A stretch of 64,000 nucleotides of DNA from Plantago ovata. Its lineage: Eukaryota > Streptophyta > Magnoliopsida > Lamiales > Plantaginaceae. The stretch covers positions 101,324,855 to 101,388,854 of the forward strand of contig CM051458.1 in NCBI GenBank assembly GCA_028274465.1, written 5' to 3'. Made by a program: the position numbers and the translations under genes. The notes under the pieces are model-generated. The model was given only the letters and a program-made list of their open reading frames with translations. It was not told where the DNA came from and searched no databases. Shown one piece after another: positions 12,841-24,490 of this stretch (positions within the stretch are counted from its first letter, which is position 1; each line of letters begins with the position of its first letter).

Positions 12841-13275
12841 GGCAAGAATTAAAGGCTATAAGGTTAAGCAAAAACCGGGATAAATTTTACAAAAAATTGA
12901 AAGGGCTGATCATGTCACACTTGGGCATGTACCAGACAAATTGAAATGGCTGATCCTGCTTTCTATCTAGGTATATTCACTCAATTTTTTAAGACTAGAT
13001 CTTATACAGTTTGTAAAAACTTTAAATGTAGATGTGATTGTGCCAACTGTGCTTTATGTTTGAACCTGTTGGATTTTAGTTGATCTTATTTAATTTTATT
13101 TCGTGATTTTTACATAACTATTACATCTCTCTCTCTCTCTCATATACTTCCTCCGCCCCATGCCAAGTTCCCATTTATTTTGTTGATTTTTTCGAGTCTC
13201 TGTTTGACCTAAATCATAACGGAAATATAAAGTTTGAACAAAAAGCGTACGACACGGTGGAATTGGATGCTTTGA
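12841..13275. other. Non-coding spacer with a segment repeated at 23.0 kb
   Basis: No gene seen. Bases about 13036-13110 (TTGTGCCAACTGTGC through TTATTTCGTGATTT) recur at about 22978-23058. A CT run occurs near 13130. Confidence 0.55.
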
Positions 13276-13279
13276 CACA

Positions 13280-13696
13280 GCGCATGGGTGGGCGACATAA
13301 GGGCGATGGCTAAACATTTTAATTTGCAGCATCCTGAAGCCCCTTTATTTCTTGCTGGAGCAAGCATTGGAGCTAATCTGCTGCAGGTATATTCATCTTC
13401 TTCCCGTCTTGAAACTCAAAAGTACACCAATACATACACATGCAATCATACAACCATGATCGTTCTTATTTTGAATTTGCATATATATTGAGTAACAGGG
13501 CTACCTTGAACTGCTCTGCGAACACCTAGTTCAATGGATAATATTGTAAAACTTATGAGTGGGCTTGCCATTGCATGCACTAAAATGCATTCTTTATTTT
13601 TAATGTATTAATCATCAGGTACTCTACCTTGGTGAGGACGGGATTGATGTCCCTATAGTTGAAGCTGCAGCAATATGTTCCCCTTGGGACCCTTTG
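13280..13696 (+). pseudogene. Two-exon fragment of an EMB8-like alpha/beta hydrolase
   Basis: Two exon-like blocks with splice borders: about 13280-13386 (encoding DIRAMAKHFNLQHPEAPLFL then AGASIGANLL, ending at CAG/GTATAT) and 13619-13696 (TCAG/GT start, encoding LGEDGIDVPIVEAAAICSPW, ending at TTTG/GTTAGT). This matches the centre of the embryogenesis-associated EMB8/YheT-type hydrolases, where G-x-S-x-G/A is the nucleophile elbow; here it reads GASIGA, so the nucleophile Ser is kept. Upstream frame continuity is lost before about 13285, and no other exons of the family (N-terminal part, C-terminal Asp and His) are seen nearby. It is a captured or left-over fragment, not a gene. Confidence 0.75.
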
Positions 13697-14300
13697 GTTA
13701 GTTTTTGTCTATAAATTTATTACAGTGATTCATAACAAGCGAGAGTGGAAGTCCTTTTGAACTTGGTAAATGAAATAAAATTTTATCATCAAGCATGAAG
13801 AATACTTGTTAACCTTCCCGTTATGGAACTTCTGTGTTTTTCCTATATTTTCCAGTTATGTTATAGGTTCTTGAGCTGTGGAATCATAAAAAAAAGTTAC
13901 AGCAAAGCAATCGCCACTGGCCTAAGAGTTTAAGCTAATCTGTATGTTTATGACGTCTTATGATTTATGAACCCAGATAAACAGACATGGCAGACCCGAA
14001 GGGTCCAGTCCGACCATTTATCCTCCCTCTCTCTCTCATTTAATTCTAGTTTCTTAAATAGAATCAACATGTTCTTATTCTCAATATACCAGGCGATCAA
14101 TTATGTATATTCACATTCAATCTGATATGAAAATTCAAGCTACATGTTCTGTTTCTTGATCTCATGTTCATTTTAGTACAGACTCACACTAGTGGTTTGC
14201 ACAATGAGGGAGAAGTGTAGCGAACATGGTCAATAAATTGCTTACCACGAATCCCATAAGGACCTGTGAGGGTACTATTTTGCTTTTAGTACAGATTTCC
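13697..14300. other. Non-coding spacer before the TIC100 duplicate
   Basis: No gene seen. The segment at about 13895-13942 (TTACAGCAAAGCAATCGCC through AAGAGTTTAAGCTAATCT) recurs at about 23059-23107, directly after the copy of 13036-13110. A CT run lies near 14030. Confidence 0.5.
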
Positions 14301-15945
14301 AGAGAGTATTTTTATCTTGTAGGAGTTTGTGGATCACCATCGGTTTGTAGTTGAATGCTTGGAAAGTGTCGGCTAAGTTTGTGGCGTTTTGTTGCTGTAG
14401 GTATGAAGGAGAATGGCTGCAAAACAATATGGAAGGTCATGGTGTTATTGAAGTGGACATTCCCACTCCGCAACCTATTCCTGTTTCGGTTCGAAGTACG
14501 TCTTTCATACATACTATGGTAGCTCATTCCTATTGTAGTCAGCAGGTAGAATAGATGCATCCTGTGGTGAATTTATTAGACGTTTCTCGGTGTCATTCCA
14601 GGCTGGAAGCTAAAATGAGAGCTGATGAGGAAATAATAACAAGAGATTTTTTGTCCCCAGAAGATTGGGAATGGCTTGAGAAGGATATTGAAGACAGTGT
14701 AGCCTTAGCTGATGGGGAATATGAGATCCCTCTATGAGAATGAAGAGTGGGTCACATATTTTGGGAAGAAGCCGTAAGTTTTGTTGTGGTTAAGTACTTA
14801 AGTATGATATCAATAGAATGAAAGAAAAGTGTACCATGAAATTGCTCCTAGGAAATACATTTAAATTATATGAGAGGAAATATGACTATCTAATTCAGAA
14901 TTCATTTTTAAAATGTCTGTCTGTTATAGGTTCCACAATATAATTGTGTAGTGTTGTCCATTGGTTTCATTTCATGGAAATCTGTGTTGGTGTTTTCTTA
15001 TTAAGCAGATCTTTGTGCTAAATTTCACTATTTGATGGTTCCTATTTTTTTGGTACAGGGGAGAAAGGTCGATACCGATATGCTGGTGGGTGGAAACATT
15101 GGAGGTTTCACGGCTGTGGTGTATATGAAGTCAACAACCAAATAACATATGTAGGCACCTATCCTCACATATATATTTTTTCAATATTTTACTTCAATTG
15201 AATTATTGACATAGTAAGACATTTTGTGATACTTTAGTTGGAGAATAGAAGCAGCACAAGTGTATGAACTATGAAGTTCTGCTTCTTCTAATGGAACTTG
15301 ATACCGTATGTTTACATTTTGGTTCCCATACGGCACATCTTGCTTTGAGATTATTTTTTTTACATGGATTTTATTTTCGATAAATTTTTGGTTAATTTGT
15401 TAATAGTATATGAGATTATGAAGTGAAGTAAATAAGATGATAAATGCAATACGTTATTGCTCTGGAATAGAGGAAACTTCATTTGTTTCATGTGCTTTTG
15501 CTTTAGGCTTATACCGCGTATATAGGCTGTCAACATGCTATATTTGAACCTTAGTATTTCTATTTGCATGGACAGGGTAGATTCTATTTTGGTGAACATT
15601 GGATCCAACTGGTTGTGATGCAGATATATCCGGGGTACATTATAGATAGTCTGCTATATCACTGTCTCTCTGAGATTTTATTTGGGAATTGTAACACTTA
15701 GGGTATTTTACCTCAGCTCCATGCAGGTATAGCAGAGGTCGCAGCTGCAATTGCAAAGGCACGTATGTTTGTCAACAAGCCTGATGGAAGTGAGTCAATT
15801 GTCTGTATTTGTTAATGTGACGTTTACGATCATTGGTAACTGATCACTGCCTGGTAATATTTGGTTCATCAAAGGAGATTGACCTGGCTCACTGCGTGAA
15901 GTAATCACATTATTATATTTTTAAGCGCATTCTAATTTATGAGTA

Positions 15946-16216
15946 CGACCTCCATTTCAAAATAAGTGAAGTTTAGGTCTTTTTGTGTGTTTTCAAAATA
16001 AGTGACGGTTAAGGTGCTTTAATATAAAATTCCACCAGTGTGAAGTTGCAATATTAGTAGAATATTCTACTCCATACCTCTTTTATGATGAAATAATGAA
16101 TATAGACTCTCTTTTTCATTTATCAATATAAAATAATGATTCGACCCTTGATTAGTGCGTGAAAACCTTAAGCTTCACTTATTTAGTTATTTTGAAATGC
16201 TTTGAAATGGAGGTAG
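15946..16216. mobile_element. Stowaway-like MITE, duplicate copy
   Basis: Same element, intron position and flanking TA as at 7719-7996, with inverted CCTCCATTTCAAAATAAGTG termini. It was therefore present before the TIC100 segment was duplicated. Confidence 0.72.
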
Positions 16217-16930
16217 TATAACTTTAATAGCATATGGGATGAGGATTTTGGATTATGAATTAAGTTAGTAAGATAGGAAATAATGTACATTTGTCTTATC
16301 CAAGTGCATTTGTCTTACGCAAGTGAAAAGAAAAATGCAATTCCATTGTATTTGCTGATGTTCAACTTCGTTTTACTCTGTTATGCCTCGCTGTTTTCCT
16401 TTCTAACATAAGTTGTGGGTTCATTACACAGTGGTTCAAGAGTATAACTGTCCGTATTCAGACCCTCAGCATCCTTACTTATATGACGAAGATGTGTGGA
16501 TGGCACCAGGATTTATCAACCAATTTTACGAAGTAACTTCCTTAATACTTTTTTATTGACAAAAGCTTTAAGCAGTGTCAAGCATGTAATGGTTTCTCAT
16601 TTGCAGGTTCCTGATTACTGGAAGAACTATGTAAGTGAGGTGGATGAAGAAAGAGAGATGTGGTTGAACTCGTTCCACAAAGCTCTGCTGAGACTACCTA
16701 TGTCTCTGAGCTTGAATATTGGTGGGCAAACGGTAAATGATGTTATATCATGGCATATTGTTTTGATGTTATAGCTCCATTTTACGGTTTTTCTGTACTT
16801 TAAACAAGTGGGGATAATTACATACTTACATGTAGACCCTCCAATAATGGCCTACTTACTGAGAAATCCTTAAGTTTTTGAAAAATAATACACTCATCTC
16901 CCTAGCTCGCATAAATATAGGCCGTGTAAT

Positions 16931-16953
16931 TTGTGTGTGTGTGTGTGTGTGTC
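16931..16953 (+). repeat. GT microsatellite
   Basis: Run of GT dinucleotides in the duplicate's intron, longer than the interrupted GT run at about 8646-8660 in the intact copy. Confidence 0.8.
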
Positions 16954-19012
16954 ACAAGGTCTGGATCTGGCACGTATTTGCATGTGTGTTAACGTATTTG
17001 TATGAGTTTGCACGGGTAGTACCTCTTTGTGTAGCCCAAGGCAATGTTTTGTTTTTATGCATATATAATGTACAAATAACTGCAATATGCCAATATGTTT
17101 TCGGAAATTCTTAAAACAAGTTCTTCTCTACAATTAAATATTAATTTGGACTTTTAACTACTGTTATTCTGTTAAGTACCATTCTGAAAAGATTAACAAG
17201 TCTCACCAATACTGCCTTTCAACATTCTAAACATTTTCTCTTGGTCTGGTGGGGTCGTTCTGGTTTAATTAATACACTGCTATTCTTGGGTTCAACAACT
17301 AATCTTGATAGCTGGACTAAATTGCTGTGTTTATCGAAGTGCAGGGAGGTATTAAAATTTTCATAACCAAGGTGGTGTAGTAATGGGGATAGAGCAATTT
17401 TATTTTATTTATTTTTTTTTTTTTGAGAGGGAGGACAGGATAATTCTAATAATTATTCCAGTAAATGTGTTGAAAACTATAGTTCTTTTTCTATTTGTAT
17501 GAAACTGGTTGATCCTTTTTCTTTTTTGGTGATCAGATGAAAAACCAGAGTTTGTACTCATCAACAAAGAGCCAGAGCCTGATCCTGCGGATCCATCAAA
17601 ACTCATTTACACTGAAGATCCCCTTATTCTACATACTCTGACTGGAAGAATAATCAACTATGTGGAATGATGAGTTCAATGGAGTGGAAGAAACTGTTAA
17701 GGCAGCACCTGAAGAAAAGAAACCCGTGTCTGATAGACTAGATAAATTGGAAGAAAAGAAGAAAGCAAATGCAGCTAAGTTAGAGCAATTGAAGAAAGAA
17801 TTGGAATTGGCGGATGCTGAGCTTGCTCTGAAAGAAGCCATTGAAGATTTGGATGAGGTCTATAAGACACTGGAGGAAGAGGAGGAAAATGGAGGGGATG
17901 AAGATGACGTAGAAGAAGGACAAGAAAGACGAGAAGAAGAAGAAGAAGATATTTCAATTTCTGAACCAATAAATCAGTTGAAAGAAACTCTTGCAGAAGC
18001 TGAAGAGGAAGAGGACGAGGAAGAGGAGGAAGATGATTCAGCCCCTTCCAGTTTTGGAACCATTGGAGATCAAAATCCAGCAACGAACGATGGGAAGGGA
18101 AGTTCTTTTGGCAAGTCTACGTTTGCAGCCACCTCCCTATCATTTGCTGGCTCCAATCTTGTCTCATTGGTAAGTTCTCACTTTCCTCGAGTTATATGCA
18201 ATTTGATATGGTATTTGGGATGTTAATATAGTCAAAGGTTTTATAATTTAACATCTGACTTTTGCAAAACAGACACTTCACCCTTATATCATGTCTTAGC
18301 TTCTAAAGTAAAGCCATAATTGTTAAGCTGTCAACTAATGTAATTGCGCTTCACGGTGATAGAAATCATCGTTATCCTACGACTAAATGTTTCATCAAAT
18401 GCCTCAATCACATGTCCTGTCAAAGTTCATTTATTTTCGTTTTTGTTTCCTCATGGATTCCACAGATTCCGTCAAACTTGCAGCAGTCGTTTTTAAGATG
18501 GAAATAAGGGAAAGTTGGGAAGCAGACATGTTCTTTACCATCACAACCGTTTCATAAGCTTTCTCCTAAGGGGCAGTGCACAAGTACCATGACTGTTGGC
18601 TTTCCCCGTGCAGTTGTTAAACCATTGAAGATAAGATATACAAGGGAAGCATATCAAATTTCATGCAGTCCCAAGTGTCGCTCAAGAAATAGGCCGAAAA
18701 GGAGAGCATCCATAGAATCTGGAGGAGAGTGGGAGCAGTTGAGCATATTGTCATTACATACACCGATAAGGATGTAGATTGCATCGTGCTATTTTTGTTT
18801 GGTGATGAATTTGTATTGCCATGAATCTTCCTTTTGAGCTATTAGGCGTGAATCTGTATTGTGACAGCATTCTTTTGCAGAGTTTATATTCAGGTAGCAG
18901 GTTTAATATTGTTGTCTGTAGCAATGTTCTTTGAAACTCATGGTTTTGTATAATCTTGTAACATTGTACAAGTGCAATATAAACAAGCTACATTATTCGG
19001 GGCTTCAAGTCA

Positions 19013-20531
19013 GAGGCGTTTGGTTCTGCAGATAATGGGGAGAATGCGCTGTTGGAGAATATGCATTCTCCGTGTGGTCGACAGATAAATGCCGGAGAAT
19101 AGATAATCGCTGCCCCAGATAATGAAGCAGGGCAGCCTTGTGTCTGGGTTAATTCCAGTGAGATGGCAATTGGCAAGGAGGAGAATTATCCATACATTTA
19201 TCTTTCTCCCCCAATTTTCTGAGATAAGGCATTCTCTGTGATGCAAAGTGAGGTCACCAGCGAGGCCCACCATGTGCTTCAGCATCTCTCTCGCCATGTG
19301 CTTCAGCATCTCTCTTCTTTGGCAATTACGATCACACCCTGCACCCACATATAAAAGCTTCAGCAGCCCCCAGATTCTTAAATTATCTTCGCGCCTAGAG
19401 GTAATTCCAAAATAAAAATCCCGTCAAATCTTGTTTCTGTGTTGTTTTTCTTCTTTTTTTCTTTTTAAATCTGGAATGCAGCTTGGGTGTTGTGGTAGGC
19501 CGATTTGTATCTTAACTGAAGCTCTGTTCATGTTTTGCTTAGGTCTGTTAGGCACCCAAATTTGGTTCCTTTGGTTGCTTTTTATGCTGGGTGTATAGGG
19601 GAGAAGCTCATGGTTCATCCCTTTTATGAGGCTGGTAATTTGGCTCAGTTTGTTAGAGGTAAAATGATGATCGAATGTGTTCATCCTCTTATTGAATTTT
19701 GTTCTTAATGGTTCTAAAATGTACCATACGAGTTTATCTTTTCTTTGACCACAAATGGGAAAATTACAAGGACAATATTGAACTTTTCAAAATTTCACTT
19801 ATTAAGGCACTCCGCACTAAGTTTTGTTTTATTTGATTGTGGAAGCCATTCTTGTTTATTCATATGATAGCTTTATCTCATGCCACTGTCTCAAATTAAG
19901 CATCGCTATGCCCTGTAATTAGTGTTCTGCTGCTTTGGTTGTACTTTTGTTTGTGATACTGTAGTGACATGCTGAAGTATATGAAAGCTAGTTTTGACAT
20001 AATTATGAACATTTGCATACCTAGTTGCCAATAGCACTCTCTACAGCAAATAGCATTGTGTAGCTATGCGTTATTGCTGTGCATGGTACGCCATCAAGCT
20101 CTTTATCATAGCAAGCTCTATTTGTTGCTAAATTCTCTTCTGAAAGGTAGCGGCTAGCTAGCGCTCTAAATGAGCTAGCAATGAGCACAAAATCCTACCT
20201 AATCCAATGATGAACTACTATTAACAAGAGCAAGTGTTAAACAGGAGCGCAGAATCATGTTCTGAATCAGGCTGTGTATGAATCTGCATATTCTGTGTGT
20301 ATCAAACGGTGTCTGACCTGTTCACTCTGCGTCTACTGCTGCGTTTTTTTCTGCGGTATTTTAATGTTTGGATGAATCTCGTCTGGATTGATCGGCGTTT
20401 GTACTCTATGGTTTTGGAATGGATTTTTATTTTTTGAAAAAGCAATGCATAATTCAGATTATGGTCCATAATGAAATTACCAACGCAATGCAACAAGAGA
20501 TTACATACATGGTTCTGTTTCTCCTTGGCAG
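19013..20531. other. Non-coding stretch after the duplicate
   Basis: Sequence unrelated to TIC100 begins at about 19013. A 24-bp unit (GCCATGTGCTTCAGCATCTC...) is repeated in tandem at about 19267-19314. A TATAAAAG word at 19351 followed by a pyrimidine-rich stretch and GAG/GTAATT near 19401 could be a promoter plus untranslated first exon, but no linked reading frame is evident. Nothing else recognised. Confidence 0.4.
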
Positions 20532-21059
20532 AGAGATGAAACTTTGTCCTCAATGTCGATCAATGAGCAATCATATCAGAACTTTCCAACTGACCTTACA
20601 GAGGACTTTGGTTTTATATTTATTTCATGCATATTGTAGAAATCACTGACAAACTAAAGAGAAACATTAGTGCCATCCATTGACAAGAGCACCTTATATA
20701 AATCTGGTCAGCTGCTTCTCTTGTATTTGAGTTTGTTTCTCCAGATGGAATTGTGCTATAAGAAAGACTTCCTCTTTATCATTTGCATCAGAAATTATTT
20801 CTCCTGTGGGTCCTGCTATAAAGGAGTTCCCATAGTATGTAATCTCACTTTTTCCATGCTCTGTTTGAATTATCTCCTAATCGATGCGGTTGAAGCTACT
20901 ATATAAAGGTACCACATTGGCCCCTGCATCACCCGTTTCCAGTGATCTTGAGAATCTAAGCCCTGATCTTGAGGTTCAGAACCAATTGCAGTTGGATAGA
21001 ACAGTATTTATGCACCCTGAAGTACCATTGCTCGAGCGAGCAGCCTCTGGGAACCATTG
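20532..21059 (+). pseudogene. Unidentified exon-like remnants
   Basis: Three blocks look like exons but do not join into one frame. Block 20532-20610 follows CTTGGCAG and reads RDETLSSMSINEQSY. Block about 20745-20838 follows TTTCTCCAG and reads RKTSSLSFASEII in one frame. Block 20909-21059 follows ATAAAG and reads SPVSSDLENLSPDLEV and ends MHPEVPLLERAASGNH then TGA. I do not recognise the protein. Codon-like composition and acceptor sites suggest the 3' end of a real gene that was duplicated or is decaying. The first junction gives an early stop, so it is called a remnant. Confidence 0.33.
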
Positions 21060-21274
21060 ATCCCAGCAAATTCCCACTCCAATTTTGCCAAATTTTGTCT
21101 GGAAGGCCTTAAAACCAGTGTCACCCGGTCCATCTTTTGTCTGGAACTATATATATATATATTCGTAATTTCCTGTATATTCCATTCTATCAGAAATCAT
21201 AAAGAAAAACCAAACAAACAAAAAAAGGCGATCTCGCTGGCATATATCGATTAGGGCTACGAAATTTCCGAGCT

Positions 21275-22880
21275 ATGGCCCTTTGTTCGTCGGAAAGTGA
21301 AAGAGCAATAAAGAAAGGAGGAGCAGAAGGAATAGAGGAAGAAGAAGATGAAGAAGCATTTTATGATAAAGAAGAGGCAGAAGAAGCCAAACGAATGGGG
21401 AAGCTGTGGCCCCTGCGCAATGATTTGAAGGATGAGAGAAAATAAGGGGGGGAAAATATCCGAGCGCCGTGACAAAAATATTACTAACAATAATCGGATC
21501 AGATCCAAACGATGGAAATCAAGTTAATGGACAACCAAGTGGTGCCATCACAAGAATTTTACTATCTGGCCTCTGGTTTAGGCCCCGACACCGATTGGGG
21601 CTGGGATCACATTTTTTGGGAATTTGAATGGGACAAAACTAATCAATTTTCTTTGGAGGATTCCCTGGGAACCGGAACGGGCGCAGATATATTCACTCAA
21701 ACTTACCCCAAATGGTTGTACTAGTATTAAGGAGGCTATGTTTCCACTGGAGGTGTATGGTAGGTATGATGCATGTCTATTCCATGGTAGTAGCCGGTTA
21801 CCAAGTTATTTCGACCGGGACAGAGATCACTGCCAAACCCTCACTCAAAACTCAAAAGGTTTGTTTGTTTGTTTTGCTAATAATTATTTATTTATTTATG
21901 TCTGTGTGCCCCCAACCAAATGCTTTAGATATTATTATTATGAATGAATGACACTCTTCTGCTGCTTGCTTTAGTGTATGTGTGTGTGCATGTTTTGAGT
22001 CTTTTAGGCATCTACTCATTTCAAAGATTTATTCCACTAGCAGTTTCTAAAATTCTAGGGTTGTGTGAACTTGTTTACCCATCTCAATTTTTTTTGGCAA
22101 ATTACATGTGCTTGCTTACTGTAAGTTGGTATTTACATTTTTATACTTGAGAGTTTACACTTTAACAAGTTGTAATTACATCTGTCATATTCAAGTCCAT
22201 TCTTCTTCTTATTATTATTATTAGGAAAATTAAAAAGATGGAAGCACATTCATGATCTATTTAATCATTAACCAATGGTGCTGCATCCATATTTGTTACT
22301 CACAGGTCCTGCCCTTCCTCCTGAGGCTTTTACTAATGTGCGCACTGAAATTGAAGAGCACTACTCAATCTGAGGAGGACGACAAATTTCTGATCGTATC
22401 AACTCGCAAACGCAAGTCGATAACAGAATCTGAGGAGGATCCCGTGGGCTATGTGCAAGGTGAGCTGTCTGAGTGCCCAACACAGGAGGAGACCCGCAAG
22501 CACTACTGTCTCGAGATGACATGTGGCATTGTCATCTTCAGCTTTGTGGGCACTATCTCCGTGCATATTAACAAGGGTGTACATGTTGCTGCCAGACTGC
22601 TGTTTTATTGCCTCTACTGCCGCTTTTCCGGAAATGGAGCTTGTTCTACTCCACTCAAGAGATGCCAAGGTTAAGCTCTCAGCGCCGTACCATCTGTGTT
22701 GAATTTGGTGGGACGCTCAACTTTATTATAAAGCGTGGTGATAGTGTGATAAAAAAGTTGGAATTTCCAACTCAACATCATAATGTGAAACACCCTACAG
22801 TTCGTACTGATTCATGTGATATCAACTCCTGCACCATAGAAGTCCAAGTCACATGGGTGGACTACTGGGACAGTTTTTAA
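21275..22880 (+). pseudogene. Broken DUF6598-domain gene
   Basis: DUF6598 is a plant domain of unknown function, in my recollection sometimes linked to RIP domains. ATG 21275 opens a 56-residue acidic frame (EEAFYDKEEAEEAKRMGKLW) ending at TAA 21445. A second block at about 21512-21720 reads ASGLGPDTDWGW and then shifts frame into TPNGCTSIKEAMFPLEVYGR and RDRDHCQTLTQ, the most typical DUF6598 motif, near 21690-21860. After an intron-like gap, blocks at 22310-22670 (frames changing near 22370 and 22600) and 22608-22880 (VEFGGTLNFIIKRGDSVIKK, C-terminal WVDYWDSF then TAA) complete the domain. At least three frame changes make it a pseudogene. It sits on the opposite strand from the RIP remnant 9 kb away. 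Confidence 0.6.
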
Positions 22881-22977
22881 TGGGTAATTGTTCATTGATG
22901 TGCCTTATGCGTATCTCTCCCTGCCACGAATGTTATATTTTATTTAATTAATAGATATTTGGAACTGGAGGATTAAA

Positions 22978-23107
22978 CTCGCATTTGTGCCAACTGTGCT
23001 CTATGTTTGAACCTTTTGGATTTTAGTTGATCTTAATTTTATTTTATTTCGTGATCTTTACAGCAAAGCAATCACCACTGGCCGAAGAGTTTAAGCTAAT
23101 CTCCTTA
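22978..23107 (+). repeat. Joined copy of two segments found apart at 13.0 and 13.9 kb
   Basis: Bases 22978-23058 match about 13036-13110 and, with no gap, 23059-23107 match about 13895-13942. The nearly 800 bp carrying the EMB8-like exons is absent here. Confidence 0.75.
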
Positions 23108-24277
23108 CGTACCTTCGGGACTTTAATTTGATGATTCTGCATTTCGTTATATATCTTGCCAAGTGTGAGGTAATAGTAGTAATTTACAGTTTGGTTCTTT
23201 CTCAGTTTGATTGCATGTCTTAACGCCCATGTCAGTTCAAGAGTCAAGACCAGGTCCTCTGTAGAAAAGCCTTCAGAATCGGATATATGCATTGGTGGTA
23301 AATTTATGGATGTGATGTAGGATCGATGTATTATAGTTGATTGTGAAATTGTTTTGTAACTTATGATCCTTGGTTAAGGTTTGATAGACCCGAGTAGTTT
23401 TTTTACCTAAATAATTGTGTTATCTCCAATTGATTATGCTTGAAGTTGCGCGATCCAGATAGACGAATTGTTGTGATTATAATATGTTACTTTGAATTTT
23501 ATGAGTCTCTATCGACTCATCATTTTCTGTGTACGTATAGAGTGAGCATGGTAATCATTTGGTTGCTTCTTGGTTTGGTTTTAAAATGTTTCTTGTAGAT
23601 CAAGTTTTGTTCTGGATGAACCTCATTTTCATCTGGATGTAATGTACTACTGAGTTACACAGATGATAGATAGATGGATTGGTGCATTGTTGGATCAAGT
23701 GTAAACATTGTTAATAGTTGTTGAGGGTTTTAATCTTGCTTCTATCTCAACCCACTGTGTTGAGGAGAACAAGGAAGTCCTGCTCAAGTTGAAGAACAAG
23801 TTACAGTTCCTAAATAGATCACTTGCAACTAAGGTACCATAGTGGAACGAGAGTACCCCGTAATTGCTGCCAATGCCTCCGGCTATGTTGCTGGTCTCGA
23901 TCTCAGCTTTGAGCACATCTTTAGTGGTCTCTTTTTGTTTCGGTTTTGGGAAAACTCCAATCCCTCTAGATCATTCTTCTCCTTTCTCCAACTTGTTTCC
24001 AGATTTTTCAACCTTGAAGCTTTTTATCTGTCAGTGGTTGTAATTTATCTGGTATGGTCCCAGGGGAATTGTTCCAACTTCCAAATAGTCAGTTTCCATT
24101 TTAAATAAACAAGATATCTAACTACTTTCCGTTACTGGAGTTTTCATGGACTACGAATTAGCCACGATCCAAGCGTGTTGGGATTTTTTTAATTAAAAAA
24201 TAAAATAAAATAACCCCTACGAAGTTTATTTTGGAACGGAGGGAGTAATGAATATGGTATTTCTATAAAATTAATAA
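23108..24277. other. Non-coding flank
   Basis: No gene recognised. Short ORFs (for example 23842-24108) show no family features. A GGAGGGAGTA word at 24238 resembles a Stowaway MITE end, but no partner is clear. Confidence 0.4.
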
Positions 24278-24490
24278 TCCATGTATTAAAATTTGGGAAA
24301 AAATCTAAAGTGACATTGAGAAAAAATTGGAGGGAGTAGTTCAGGTTTCCCTCGTAAAACTTACCTTTCATCTAACAAACATCAAATAAGAACAAAAGTG
24401 CAGAGAAAGTTTTGGGCCATGATACCTTGAGCAGTTGAGATGATTGATTATAGGCCCATGGGCCAGACATAGCGGTTTGAGATGATTATG
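24278..24490 (+). repeat. Diverged copy of the TIC100 upstream flank
   Basis: Shares AAAAATTGGAGGGAG, AGTTCAG, GGCCATGATACCTTGA and AGTTGAGRTGAT in order with about 4437-4610, with an extra stretch of about 60 bp. In the intact locus this DNA lies some 650 bp before the TIC100 start. Confidence 0.6.

Larger units (their letters stand above)
14304..19012 (+). pseudogene. Truncated, disrupted duplicate of TIC100 (exons 3-11)
   Basis: Homology to the intact gene begins inside intron 2 (about 14304, matching about 6295) and ends in the 3' UTR (about 19012, matching about 10745); exons 1-2 are missing. Exon equivalents: 14401-14495, 14602-14773, about 15059-15150, 15576-15634, 15717-15789, 16432-16532, 16607-16732, 17537-18169, 18466-18777. 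Lesions seen: a net 5-bp insertion in exon 3, 2-bp loss in exon 4, 4-bp loss in exon 6, 1-bp loss in exon 9, a deletion in exon 10 equivalent to about 95 bp (9407-9501), and a nonsense TAA at 18505-18507 in exon 11. Exons 7 (+6 bp) and 8 (-3 bp) differ in frame. Introns are also conserved, so this is a DNA-level duplication, not a retrocopy. It cannot encode a full TIC100. Confidence 0.93.

Noticed and set aside
19010..19348. Minus-strand 112-residue ORF after the TIC100 duplicate
   Set aside because: No recognisable domain, compositionally ordinary, and contains the 24-bp tandem repeat; not enough to call a gene.
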